Shown one piece after another: positions 10,178 to 21,591 of a DNA stretch of 64,000 nucleotides. Within the stretch, counting starts at the first letter, position 1; each line of letters opens with the position of its first letter. This DNA comes from Alectoria sarmentosa. Taxonomy: Eukaryota > Ascomycota > Lecanoromycetes > Lecanorales > Parmeliaceae. Where the stretch lies: assembly GCA_009733775.1 (NCBI GenBank), contig WOGZ01000158.1, positions 1 to 64,000 on the forward strand, read 5' to 3'. The notes under the pieces were generated by a model, which saw only the letters and a program-made list of their open reading frames with translations, made no database searches and had not been told where the DNA came from. The translations under genes and the position numbers were made by a program.

Positions 10178-13003
10178 TCAAACGTCCTCTGCGATGCCAC
10201 CGTCGGTAGGAGCAAAGCTCGCACGCTGCCAGCCGAATCTTCTATTGCACCGTCTGCCCAATTTCTGCAGCTGGACCTGGCCCATCTCGGTGCTCGGATG
10301 GGGTCTGTGGATGCCAATGCTCCTTTTCTGTCGTTTCGAAGGAGAGGTCGAGAGCACGATCTCACCTCTGAACGTAAAACCAGAGCCTCCTCCGTGCTCG
10401 GCTCTGAATCCAAGCGTATCCATCGTGGACACAAAGCCAAGCCAGTCAGCCGATTTTCCTCCCTCCTCGATGTCCTGGCTTCGATCCGGAAACATCAGCG
10501 AAACCACTTGAAACGCGATCGAGTTTCGCTTGAGAGTGTAAAGCACTGGTGGCAGCTTTTCAGCTTCATTGATCTCTTCGTCGATGACGAGGTTTGTAAA
10601 CATTGCGGCGTACTTGGCATGTGGGCTTGCCGATGTTGGGGGGAGGTCTGGGCGGGTCTTGGTCTTTTCCTTCGCTGGATATGGGATGCGATACGCTGGC
10701 TGATCATGTTGTCCGGTAAATCCGCATCTTGTATCTTTGGGTGGTATTACACTCTTGGCCAACGCTCTCTGTCTTGCTGTTTGGAGTCGACCTAAGATCT
10801 GTTGCCTCTCTAGGTCAAGCTGGGCCTTATTCTCTGGAGAGTCAGCCTGATTCATCATCGCCAGCTGCGGCTCAATCAATGTCTCGTGAACTCCAGAGGC
10901 TTTTAATGTCATCTGGTATGCATGCCTGGCTTTCTTCCAAAGATTGCTCAGATTTTGCTGAGCACGGTCTCGCTGGGTCAACCATTGCTCGTCTCTTCTC
11001 CCCATGGGCATGCAAAAACTCGCTGAGGATTCCAGAGCAGAACCCAAATCCAAAGCTGCACAGCTCAAATTAGAGGGCTTTGCTAATAGCGAAGAGTGGA
11101 CCGTCCATGCTTGGCTAAGCTGATGAAAAGGGTTGTTCCGAGCAAAAATAATTGTATCGGGTGGATAGAGTTCTGGGATCTTCAGCATTGCTTCAATTGG
11201 AGCCATATCAAGTTTGGGTCGACGGGATTCCAGGAAACTCAGCATATCCTCAGCTTTAGCCATGTTCGGAAACGCGAAATTGGGTCGATGGAGCTCTAGG
11301 ATACTCAACATTCTCTCAACTGCAGCCATATCCGAGATGCACATGTACATCTCTTGGTCTATCCTCCCAATTTCTGGCCCCGGGCAGGTTTCCAGAAATT
11401 TCTCGAGATGCTGCATTACCACGGAGCGCTCGAAGGTGTATATATCCGTCGGATCTTTCGTGAGGTTGTACAAACACCAGCCTATGCGGTCCTTTCTGTA
11501 GAGTTGCGAATAATCTTTGAGGTTAAAACCCAAAGCCCAGCTGTCTCTGTGATCTTTCCCGATTGCTGTGACTTCCATTGCCGATTTGAATGCTCGGGAC
11601 TTCAGGAAGAGCTTTGAGAGGCTGGCTTGATACCAAGATTGGGCTTTGTGTAACAAGTACTGAAGACCACACAACGCTCTCTCGTACGCGAGCGGCAACA
11701 ATTCCCCCGCGCGAGCCTTTGCTTTGGGCTCTCCCATGTGCCGTTTGACTGCCTGACATTCTTCCAGAAGCCATTGCCAGTCTCGGGCCTGAATTGCCAC
11801 CTTGACTGTCATGATGTAAACGATGTTGTCCATCTTATCCTTGGGACTAAATTTCGTCAACTCTTCCACTCCTGGCACTGAATCGAGCCACTCACGCTCA
11901 TGGCGTTTCATCAAGTCATGGAAATAGTCTAAGTCAGTCTGGAGTAGCCACAGCTCATCCGCGGCTTCCATGGCTTTGGTCTCCGCGATTTCTATCATTG
12001 TGTCAATGTCAAAACACGCTGGCGATGAGTACGGTTGTTGCGTGTAGACTGATGCAACCGAAAGCCAAGGACGGTCCCGATGCGGTTCAGCTTCGATAAA
12101 TCCTATCCACTTGCTGCAGAGGGTCAAATCATAGTGTGGGAAAGTGAATGATGCCAAGTTCTCACTCGACGTCTCTGCCTGGCGTTCTTGCGGATTTGAG
12201 GTGCTTGCATCTTTCAGGATTGTAGTGAGTATATTTCGCAAAAATGACATTAGAATCTGCTGTGCCTCGAGAATCACCAGCCCGCGTATCGCACCGTACG
12301 TGTCTCCATGATGTACGGCTAGACGATCAAATTTTTTCCAAGTCCCATATTGCTCACCATGCATTATGATACATCCCTCTGCTGACCTCTCGCCAGGGCC
12401 ACCCTGCTTCCAGCCCGGTTGTAGCTGCGCGTTATCGAAATGCACCCAACTCTGAGGAGGAAAGGTAGTGCGGTGATGTAGCAGACGAATGAGATTGGCA
12501 GAGTCCTTTGATAGATCTTCAATATTGATGTATGGCAGCAAGAATGCAGCTTTGTATCTCCGGGCTTCTTCAAGCATTTTGACGCGAGACGCAATCTCGA
12601 TAAGCGGCTGCGAGAACGGATATATGTCAGGTTGCGCCGTTGTCAGATACTCCTTTCGCTTCGCTTCACCGGTTCGCCGCCATCTCTTCAGCAGAGCAGT
12701 CCCGGACGTGAGAATCTTTTGATACAAGAACTCACGATCTTCTCTGATAGACTTCACGTAGGACTGAGCGAGACTAGCTGGGTCGTTGGTATGTTTCAAA
12801 TAATGCCACATGATGTATCCCTGATCGTCCTTGGTCCTGTACTGACGCAGGCAGATGTTGCACTCGCACGGAGGATTGAAAAGAAGTTCTCGGCGCATTT
12901 CCTTGTACCTAGCTAAAACTTTGAGATCGTCCGGCGTTAGAGCTCGACTCGTTGGTTGGCCCGCGGCCGCGGCGAGAAGGTCCATATCGCTTAGCTTGGT
13001 CAT
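10178..13003 (-). CDS. Uncharacterised fungal protein: N-terminal C2H2-like finger, conserved C-terminal 'HRPHP...RFGW' module
   Basis: A single uninterrupted frame of 941 residues from the first ATG; the frame stays open upstream to about 13102 without another ATG. A C2H2-like finger is visible at Cys48-x2-Cys51-x15-His67-x3-His71. The middle (about 100-700) is largely helical and charged. It includes two near-duplicate segments around 615-665: 'MLSILELHRPNFAFPNMAK' and 'MLSFLESRRPKLDMAPIEA'. The last 160 residues carry a W-F-(x)-M-GF core, GGGSGFTF, then IHRPHPSTEM and GRRCNRRFGW. I recognise that end as a widespread C-terminal module of uncharacterised fungal proteins. Its small fold with a Gly-Gly-Ser turn resembles HicA-like RNA-binding domains, but this is an inference from motif spacing. 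No catalytic function is assigned. Its 3' end lies close to that of the CXC-type gene on the other strand. Confidence 0.85.
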   Translation of the reverse strand: MTKLSDMDLLAAAAGQPTSRALTPDDLKVLARYKEMRRELLFNPPCECNICLRQYRTKDDQGYIMWHYLKHTNDPASLAQSYVKSIREDREFLYQKILTSGTALLKRWRRTGEAKRKEYLTTAQPDIYPFSQPLIEIASRVKMLEEARRYKAAFLLPYINIEDLSKDSANLIRLLHHRTTFPPQSWVHFDNAQLQPGWKQGGPGERSAEGCIIMHGEQYGTWKKFDRLAVHHGDTYGAIRGLVILEAQQILMSFLRNILTTILKDASTSNPQERQAETSSENLASFTFPHYDLTLCSKWIGFIEAEPHRDRPWLSVASVYTQQPYSSPACFDIDTMIEIAETKAMEAADELWLLQTDLDYFHDLMKRHEREWLDSVPGVEELTKFSPKDKMDNIVYIMTVKVAIQARDWQWLLEECQAVKRHMGEPKAKARAGELLPLAYERALCGLQYLLHKAQSWYQASLSKLFLKSRAFKSAMEVTAIGKDHRDSWALGFNLKDYSQLYRKDRIGWCLYNLTKDPTDIYTFERSVVMQHLEKFLETCPGPEIGRIDQEMYMCISDMAAVERMLSILELHRPNFAFPNMAKAEDMLSFLESRRPKLDMAPIEAMLKIPELYPPDTIIFARNNPFHQLSQAWTVHSSLLAKPSNLSCAALDLGSALESSASFCMPMGRRDEQWLTQRDRAQQNLSNLWKKARHAYQMTLKASGVHETLIEPQLAMMNQADSPENKAQLDLERQQILGRLQTARQRALAKSVIPPKDTRCGFTGQHDQPAYRIPYPAKEKTKTRPDLPPTSASPHAKYAAMFTNLVIDEEINEAEKLPPVLYTLKRNSIAFQVVSLMFPDRSQDIEEGGKSADWLGFVSTMDTLGFRAEHGGGSGFTFRGEIVLSTSPSKRQKRSIGIHRPHPSTEMGQVQLQKLGRRCNRRFGWQRASFAPTDGGIAEDV

Positions 13004-13628
13004 TTGGGCGAATTTTGACCTCGAATCTGGAATTAAGTGAAGGGAGAGCGGTTGGAGGTAGTTGAATTCTGATGAACCGAAGCTGTGAAAAAGAAAGCTC
13101 AAGTAACAAGCAGAGAGACCAGACCAGGACCGAAGTCAGGTGATCCCACGCCCACTTGCAATAGATGCTTGATGGGTAGTCGAGTTTTGCCTGAGGTGGA
13201 AGAGCAAGAAAGATGTTGGGCGAGAATCTGCCTGGGAAGTGGCAATGTGAGGGTGGCTGCACTGAAGATCTGTTGTTTTCACTAGCAAGTGAGGTTTGAG
13301 GAGCAATATTGAACTTGAAACCTCACTGAGTCTCACAACTCTCAAACCTTTGGCAGCCGAAATCATGAGCAGATGAAAGATTTCCCTTTTTTTCAAACAG
13401 CCAATGTTTTAATAAAATAATAGTCCTGGATGGCAAGGGATCCCGAAGTGAGTGGTGAAACTACTTTGACCTGAAGTGTTAAAGATGTGGAGTCTTGGCA
13501 TTGATTATTTCATGCGGCGACCCTCTGACTCATTACAGTAAATATGTCAATCCATATAAGTCGGAATTTGACCATCGCTCGCTTATCGGCTCACAGTCAA
13601 GCCGAGACAATATCTTCAACCAGTCATT
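13004..13628. promoter_or_regulatory. Divergent intergenic region
   Basis: About 620 nt between divergent start codons (941-aa protein, minus; first DUF7730 gene, plus). It should hold both promoters; no clear motif is visible. Confidence 0.5.
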
Positions 13629-15024
13629 ATGTCTGGCAGAGAGGAGATACAGCAGATATCAACCTTCCCTACAGATACAGATCCCATGGACAATGTTCCT
13701 AATAACAGTGCTATTGCCAACAAGCCTTCTGACTATTTCAAGTCAGGGAGGTGCGCCTCCAACAGTGACATCAATGCAACTGCCCAGCTCTGTCTTCAAA
13801 CTGAAGCCCGTCACAACAACATGTATCTCACCAAAGCTTCTGATCGTGTCCCGGGGCAAAATTTGAGGGGCGATGCCCAACACCGTGCCTCATCCCAGAT
13901 ATCATCACCAGCGGCGATTTGGTATGTATAATCCCGATGTGCGGTCTATACAAATTAGAACTAACAACTTGTCTATGCAAAGGTCCTCTATCAAATATTT
14001 CCAGCCTTACCGCTTCTTAGACATGCCTCCCGAAATCCGGCTGCAGGTCTACGAGCTCATTGTTGGTGGCAGCCAGCGAGTTCACATCACAAGTGACCTT
14101 ATGAACTTCATTGCGTACACCATCATTCCTTGCAGTGATCATAGCTCTGCCGGATGCCTCCCGAAGTCATCGCCTAATCCTACTTCGACTTGGGTGCCAA
14201 TGCACTGCCAAAGCACCGCATCCTTTTCTCGTCTGCTTTGCGCCGGCTATGAAGCCAGTCACGCCAATCGCCAATCCACGACCGTCTCGTATAACATGCA
14301 GACCGGCAAGAAGCAAGTCACCACCAACGTTACCTCCAACTCCCAGTCCGCTCTGTCTCCAGATGGAGCCACTTATGCTGGCCGTGAGCAAGACTTGAGG
14401 CTTCTTCGAACTTGCCGGCAGATCTACGATGAGGCGCGCTTAGTCCTATACCATAGCAACACATTCGTGTTCCTCAGTTTCGCCACTTTTGCCGCCTATT
14501 TTGGGCTCATCGCCCCAACCCAAGTGTACCCCCCTCGCGCCACCGAACCCAACAGAATGCGCGCTATCCAAGCCATGACCAAGATAGAAATCCACGGCCA
14601 AGTTGTTGAAAGTCAGATGCTAAATTTCCTCTCGGCCAGCCGCCTCATCCGAACGGGACTTGGTTGCCTCACAAGCCTCACTAGCCTCGAGTTGAACCTG
14701 GAGGTTTCTGACTGCGCAGAAACAGAAGGGCTATATTGGAGGATCGACGACTGCATGTTCAGCAAGCCATCATCATTGAGGAAGCTTGTAGTCGATGTGC
14801 GAAGCTTTTACATCAGTACGCAGAGACATGGGCGATTCCCGATTAAGGCAGACCAATGGCCTCTTTCAGAAGAGGAGAAGCTGGGTATCGCAGAGGAACT
14901 CATGCATCGAATGCTAAAACAGGAGAGATTTTGTGATAAGACAGTCTCTTTCTGGCGCCCTCATGAGAGCAGTGCTTCTGACGTTGCTGATGGAGGGATG
15001 TTAGGTTCCTTAGCTCAGGGATGA
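13629..15024 (+). CDS. DUF7730-type (F-box-like N-cap) fungal protein, copy 1
   Basis: Exons 13629-13921 and 13983-15024 (61-nt intron splitting a Trp codon) give 444 residues. A Ser/Asn-rich N-terminal tail of about 100 residues precedes 'YRFLDMPPEIRLQVYELIVGG', the F-box-like opening of DUF7730-type proteins. The family core follows: 'LRLLRTCRQIYDEARLVLYHSNTF', then 'FAAYFGLI' and a C-terminal alpha/beta block with 'RIDDCMFSKPSSLRKLVVDVR'. Function is unknown; proteins with this opening are often guessed to be substrate adaptors, which is not shown here. It shares order, intron position and motifs with the gene 560 nt downstream, so the two are tandem paralogues. Confidence 0.85.
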
Positions 15025-15580
15025 AGGCTTGTATGGATCGGGCTGGAGGATGGCTGGTTCAAGGCGGCCCAATGAGTCTTTGTTGAGGAAAGCCATTAAG
15101 AGTATTGTTGTGATTTCTGTCGAGGTGGTGATACTGCAGTGCCGAATGCTCGGCTCAGCGAGATTATCATAGCAGCTCAAATCAATGGGGCGATGATCTC
15201 GTCGGCCTGATGCGACTTAAGCAGGTCTACGATTACTGCTATCTTAGGAAAGCGTTTCCCAATCATCTATTATCCTGTTCCCTCTCATTTCAGCCTTTCT
15301 AAACTCCCTCGTCACCCCCCTTGTCTCTCATTAGGAACACAAACAACCCAGTTAGATAATCAAGGTTTTTCAATACCGGCTGTTCCTCGGTGTGAAGCCG
15401 ACTGGCCGTGTTAACATTTACTTGGGCCTTGGCATCATCATGTATTCACCTATAGCGACCCGTGCTGTCATAACACTTTCACAAAAAAGCGGACTATATG
15501 AGTCAGAACATTGTTTTTCTCTTTGCTCAACTTCACACACACACACTCAAAAGTAGTCAGACAGCATTGTGTATTCAACC
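15025..15580. other. Intergenic spacer between tandem paralogues
   Basis: About 550 nt between the two DUF7730 genes, containing the 3' UTR of the first and the promoter of the second. A short CA-repeat (15534-15547) lies about 35 nt before the second start. Confidence 0.6.
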
Positions 15581-16932
15581 ATGATGTCTGAAGAGGAGAG
15601 AAAGCAGGAAGAAGAAGAAGCAGGGTGGTTGGATGACAACAACAAAACCATGGCAGACAGCCTTGGTGACAATGAGGGAGCCAGTGGACCATATTCAGAT
15701 ACTGACAATCTTGACCCCAAAGAGATACCGTCCATCATCTCGGCCAGCAACAGTTTTACTACTATCCGCATTTCCCCACCAAATGCTCCTGCAGAGCTCT
15801 CGTGAGTCAAACACTATGGCACACTGAATACAGACCCTTTGTAACTGACCGTCAACATCCTCAAAGATCCTCCGCCAAAACTTCTACACCTTTCCGCCTC
15901 TTCGATCTCCCCTTGGAGATCCGGCTCATGATCTACCATCATGCCATGGGCAATCATCACCTCCACATCTACAGCAACGGGACCATGGTTCCAAACAGGA
16001 TGGTCCGATGCAACGACGAGGATCCCCACACCTGTCTCGAGAGCGCCCTCAACACGGGACCCTCGGCTTTTCCGAACCTCAGCGTTTACCACGAACGCCA
16101 TTTCAAAAAGGTCGTACACTGCCAAGGCAGCGTGCTTTTCCACAACAGGATCTGCAGCAGCCCCGACATCGACGTGGGCGATCGCAACGGCTACTGGTCT
16201 CTGTCCGTTTCCCAGGAAGTTCGAACCGGGGTCGAGGCCGTCGAGTACGGGACCCGCGACGAGCCAGAGCCTGCCGATGCCAAAGTGCTCGATTACTGTC
16301 CGTGCATCCAGCGTCCCAAGGCGAGTCTGAGTCTGAATCTGCTCCGGACTTGCAAGAAGATCCACGAAGAGGCCGCTCGGATCCCGTATGAGAGCAACAC
16401 CTTCATCTTCCAGGCAATCGAAACCTTCGCCGCCTTCTTCGGCCTCGTCTACCCCAGAGAGAGCGACAGCAACGACGACCCCGCCTTCGCCGCCGACCGG
16501 TCCGGTGCCATCTACAACATGCGCCACGTGCGTCTGCACACCCGCGCCATGACGGAGCAACATTTGCTCTTCGTCACTCGCCTCTTGCGAGCCAGCCTCT
16601 CTCTCCTCGCGGACTTGCACACATTCGAACTCACGCTGGGACTTCGCAAATTCAGACGACCTGCATGGGTAATCGACGACTCCCTCTTCGGCGTGTCACG
16701 CTCGATGAAGAAAGTGACGGTCAACATCCGAGACTATATGTGGATGGCGTGCGAGTATAAGAGTCCGGTCAGGGCAACCCCGTACTATCTGGAGACAGAC
16801 AGGGCTACAACGAAAGAGAAGCGAATATTCGCTAAGAAGCTCATTAGGTGGATGTTGAAGAAGGATGGGTTCACGAACGAGAGAGTACGCTTTCTTGGAC
16901 CTGTGAAGAACGCACAAAGGCGCGGCCATTGA
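15581..16932 (+). CDS. DUF7730-type fungal protein, copy 2
   Basis: Exons 15581-15801 and 15867-16932 (65-nt intron) give 428 residues. The acidic N-terminal tail (EEERKQEEEEAGW, then a DNLDPKEI stretch) is unlike that of copy 1. From the intron onward the two align: 'FRLFDLPLEIRLMIYHHAMG', 'LSLNLLRTCKKIHEEAARIP', 'FAAFFGLVYP', 'VIDDSLFGVSRSMKKVTVNIR'. The intron sits at the same place in both, immediately before Ser-Ser and the F-box-like cap. Two Met codons occur at the start (15581 and 15584). Role unknown. Divergence is high outside the core, so the duplication is not recent. Confidence 0.86.
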
Positions 16933-17186
16933 TGATCCTGCATGCTCCGCAGCTAGGAATGTGCGCTGATGCTTGACTTGCCACAAGGCGTATGGAATCT
17001 TCAACCTCGACATAGTGCCTAGTTAGTGATCAGAAACTGTAGAATGCTTGCATTACCTTGTATGACCTCTTCTGAAATACCCAATACCGTGATGGGGGAG
17101 GACCCCCAGCCTCTCTCAATCAAACGACCATCAGCCCCGCCCGCCGCCCACCTCGAGGCCCCAAAACCTCACACCCCCGCCCATTC

Positions 17187-20100
17187 TCACAATGATCGCT
17201 CCCTCTTCGCCCCTCCTCTCCTTGCTTCAACATCGGTGTGAGACATCAAAAGCTCCACTACCGACGCACACCCTCGCTCTGCCGCCACATGTAGAGGCGT
17301 AGAACCATTCATGTCCTTTAGGTTGACGTCGATGTCGACACACTCCAACAAGGCCTCCACGGTCGAGGCATGGCCGGCCTTGGCCGCTATATGCAGGGCA
17401 GTCTGGCCGGCTTTAGTCTTCGAGTTGACGTCGAGATCGGTCCGAGAGATCAAGAGCTGCACGATCGAGGCGTATCCCCGTTCTGCCGCGTGATGGAGAT
17501 TCGTCCTCCCCCCGCCGGTTTTGGAATGCACCACGACGTCAGCGTGAGACAGCAGGAGCCGGACGACCGCTTCGAAGCCGCCCCGGAGCGCGTCGAAGAG
17601 CGGGTTCCTTCCCCAGTCGTCTTTCCAGTTCACTTCGACGTCGGAGAACGACCGAGCAGGATTCCTACTACGCGCTCGTGACCCTCGGATGCAGTCAGTG
17701 CAAGAGGTGTACGTCCGATTATATCCTGCGCGAATTTCGGAGTCAGTGTCGCTCTTTAGAGGTAGAAAACCGAGAAAGAAGACAAATATAAGGAGCAATA
17801 AGTTTCTCTCACTGCCAAAACATGGTGTTTTCCTCCAAGTAAAAAGACAATTCCATAGAATACTGGAGCCTTGTGCTCCTGAATCGGCATGTGGCTCATT
17901 TTGCAACCAAGCAGGAAGCGTTTGCTCTGAAATATACGTACCCTCGAGTTGATCTCGATATGCTCCCGTTTGAGTAACTGTTTGACTATATCTTCTCGGC
18001 CATGAAAAGCTGCAAGCGACAATGGGGCTTCGTCGAGGCTGTTTGTTAGATTTACATCAATATCTCTCCGTGTCAGTAGCAGGTCAACTACTCTACCATG
18101 CCCTCCTCGTGCGGCTAAAGACAGTGGAGAATTTCCATAGCCATCCGGCAAGTTCACGTCCACATCCTCACGCTCAATCAAAAGCTTCGCTACTATATCT
18201 TTGCCCGACTCTGCAACCATACCTAGTGGTGTTCTAGCGGAAACTTGATTGCGGTTTTCATCGTAAGCAAGACCACGGTTGTTCGCATTGACATGGCTCT
18301 GTGACAGTAATAATTCCACCGCGGCGTGATGGCCGCGCGATGCTGCCCACCACAACGGCGTTCTCTGTGCCGAATCCTCGCCATTTACCTCGATCCCGTG
18401 ATTCAAAAGCTCAGATATCATTTTTTCGAACCCAAGATATGCGAGAACGTGCATTGCAGAGAGTGAACTGCTCGACTTGATCCTATCGAACATTTCAAGG
18501 ATATCAAGTTCTCTGTCCAGAAAGAACAAAACCTGGCTGGCACTCGAGACTCTACGATCGTCTTTGACGAAGGTCATCATGAGCTCTGTGACGTTCGGCT
18601 GCTCACATAGTCTTGCATGAATTGCCCAATATCTAGCAGCGTATTCGAGAAATAGATGTTTCTGTACCCGGGCTTCCACAGCTTTTCTTGACTTCCCGCT
18701 CCATGGCTTAAAAAAATCTTCGTCTTCATATTCGTCTTCATTTCCGGGGGCATCTTCTCCGTTGTCTCCTTCAATATTATCTTCTTTCTCTACTTCGACC
18801 ACCCAGCCATCTCGATACTTTTCGTACAGCAAGTAGGTGAGACAGCTTATCGCAATGTCCTGCTGGGCAGAGGTTAAGAATTTGTCACCGTTCCGTCTGA
18901 AGTACTCCTGAGTGGTATAGTGGACCAGTCTGATGATCTGCGTTTCTTCGTCAATGATAACCAATCCAGCACAGAAACCCACGATCTCATCGATGTCACC
19001 AAGGTTATCTTCATCAAAATCTGGCGTCCAAGGCTCGACAGCCAAGGCATGTTGTATCTCTTCGACAGTCATCAGCCTCTCAGAGTATGTAAGCCAACCC
19101 AATAACTGTTTTGCCAGAACTCGGACACCTTCCATCTGATCATCGAACCTCTGCATTGCTCCATGGTAGGCCAGATCGAGAGCGTCCGATCCTTTCGGGA
19201 GTACTTCTAAAGCTTTCCTGATCAGCTTAGGGCTTGTTTTATCTTTAAGCGAATCCATATGGAGCTGAGCCAGAAGGAACCTTGCTCGATCCGTCAGCAG
19301 AACGCGCATTTAGATAGTCGGCCAGTAACTCACATTCCCTCGACAGCGTCAACTATGGCGCTGGCTATGGCCTTCTGTAATATCAGGTTCTCCTTCACAC
19401 ATTTTCGTAGATCTGATATGTGCCCCTCTACGTAGCTTCTTACGTCTTCGGGGCTGGCCCGAATGTCAATACATAGAGGTTGGTGGAAATCCAGAGCCAG
19501 AGAAGGAATGTAACGCGAGGTGGTCATGAGGTTGAAGTGATGAAGATCTTGCAATGGGCGAAGGCGTCTGATCAAGGTCTGACGGACTTGGCCTGCGTTC
19601 CCTAACTCGTCGAGGGCATCCACAATAATATATACCCGAGAAAGACGCGCCATCAAGGATCCTATCATCTCGACCACCTCTTCAAAACTAGGTCGAGTCC
19701 CTTTTCCATGATGATGTTGGTACATCTTCAGGATGTTTTCTGGAATGGAATCTTGGTGCTGAAGCAGCTGCTTCATTATGTTTGCAGTAAGGTTGAGGGG
19801 TGTCTGTTCGTCCTGTCTTTTGTAGTCGCAGTATATGAAAGCGGTCGCAACATTCTTCTTGCCAGAGTCTCGCTGCAAGTGATTTATCACAAGCGATGCT
19901 AACATAGTCTTACCTGCCGATCATCAGCGTCAAGGGTCTTTGCATTTCTTACGAGATCTTAGGATCATCAGGACTACTAACCAGCACCGGGCATCCCTTG
20001 GCATACAAGCGCCTTTCCTTGGTTGCTTACCCATTCTTGGAATTCTTGTGACTCCAAAAGCCACGAACCTGTCCCTCCTTGGCGCCTACCATACAAATCA

Positions 20101-21169
20101 CTTTGTTGTGAGGCAAAGTTGAGCGGTGAGAGCCATAGCAATACTTCCTCTCGCTTTTGTTGACTCTGGTCCAGCCTTAAGCTTTGAACGCCCTCAGCTA
20201 TGATTTTGACCTTTGCGTCCGTCGCTCGGGACACTTGACTAGGTGAGAGTGAGCTCATACTGAACATTTCATACCCCCGATACCGGATATGTCAAGTAAG
20301 ATTCAACTTCTTAGCTAATGACACTGACCTTGCAAGGCTAGTATTGAAGGTATCCAGAAACGTAGCGTTGGAGACCATGCGATCTCGCAATCCGTTGACT
20401 GTAGCGGGGTCCCATTTCAGCTTCCTCCAAGCCTTCTGAGTCTTGGAGCCTAGGCTAGAGGACTCAGTACTCAAGATCTCGTTCTTCAGTATGAATTGGT
20501 CAGTATCGTCGAGAACGCCGCGGCATCCTCCTGTCAATACCGAAAGGTCTTTCACCTGCTTATCGGTAGCCTGAAGTCCAGAGAGGTTGTTTGCAATGTC
20601 ATCGAGGGCGAGGTATAGACCAGCGACTCTGGATTTCATCAGTCAATTTGCCTCTGAGCTAGAATCAATGAAGGTAAGAGGATATAGCAAAAGTCATGCA
20701 TGGGGGAAGACTCGGTCGACTGAAAGGTCCTACTGAGGCTCATATCCACGAAATTGTACAAATATGAAAGGACAGGAGGCGAATTCTCAGCAAAAGTGAC
20801 AATTTAAGACGCTTGTCACTTTTGTATCCCGTCGATTGTGGGCACTGCACCGGAACAATCTGTTTGTTTTGTTCAAATTGTTTCAAGAAGAGGGTTACAT
20901 AACAAGAATCGTGGGCATCGCTGCTTCTTAGGTCGGAACTTGGAGGGTTATTACCGCTTCGAATGCAACTTTTTCTAGCACCTTGCCTGCGTGCCTGTTC
21001 AGACTTAGGACAATGGAGGTTTCTTCTATGCATGGATGTTGCTCGATCCTCTGACTTACTCTGTCTGGATAGCATTGAATTGATCGGATGAGTCTCGAAA
21101 CCTGCCCCAGACGCTACGTGCCAAGGTCGAGACGGCTATGGCATCACCAACACCGAAGCCAAGCGACAT
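17187..21169 (-). pseudogene. NACHT-ankyrin NLR-like (STAND) protein with a frameshift in the ankyrin block
   Basis: Exons 21060-21169, 20329-20628, 19982-20259, 19334-19913, 17942-19280 and 17187-17725 join in phase. The first 100 or so residues (MSLGFGVGDAIAV start, 'CRGVLDDTDQFI', 'LRDRM') match the N-terminal helical domain of fungal STAND proteins. A NACHT-type NTPase follows: P-loop GMPGAGKT about 225-232, split by intron 3, and Walker B VYIIVDALDEL about 323-333. About ten ankyrin repeats end the protein (TPLWWAASRGHHAAVELLL to TPLHVAAERGCASVVELLM). In the last exon the repeat 'TPLALTASEGHERVVGILL' runs into a stop unless one base is restored near 17645-17660, after which the ankyrin frame continues to 17187. 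Family role: intracellular sensing, often heterokaryon incompatibility or regulated cell death. Functional if the indel is an assembly error, otherwise truncated after repeat six. Confidence 0.85.
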
Positions 21170-21591
21170 GCCTGTTGCTATTTCACCTGCGTAGAGGATG
21201 GACAGCAATGAACGACGGAAATCCCGCCGAAGACGTTCGGAGATGAAGGAACAAAGACCAAGAGTGCAAGGTGCCTCAGTCATAGCCACGTCGCGAAGCT
21301 AATCCAAGCTGACATAATACTACCAAGGCACTAACCACTTTGAGCTCCATGCTGTTGGAAGGTTCCATCCCTTCTGCGAAATGTTTCCCTTGCACACAGA
21401 ATGTATATATTGAGAGATTAGCCTGTAATTACCCTCTGTGATTCGGGGAAACATTCGTAGAACATTCGTACAGCATGAATATAACAACATTGACATGCTC
21501 TAGAAAGCGGCTATCATTTCTGCTGTAATTACAGTACTCATATCGTATCAGCTTAGGCATCAGTACATAAATGGTGTCGTACAAAGGCGTA
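21170..21591. other. Spacer between two minus-strand genes
   Basis: About 420 nt between the 5' end of the NLR-like gene and the stop of the THI20-like gene. It holds the NLR promoter and the THI20 3' UTR; nothing else is recognised. Confidence 0.55.

Noticed and set aside
10031..10795. 254-codon plus-strand frame
   Set aside because: Antisense shadow of the 941-residue minus-strand gene, which has the far longer frame and conserved motifs.
15814..16620. 268-codon minus-strand frame
   Set aside because: Antisense shadow of the second DUF7730 gene.
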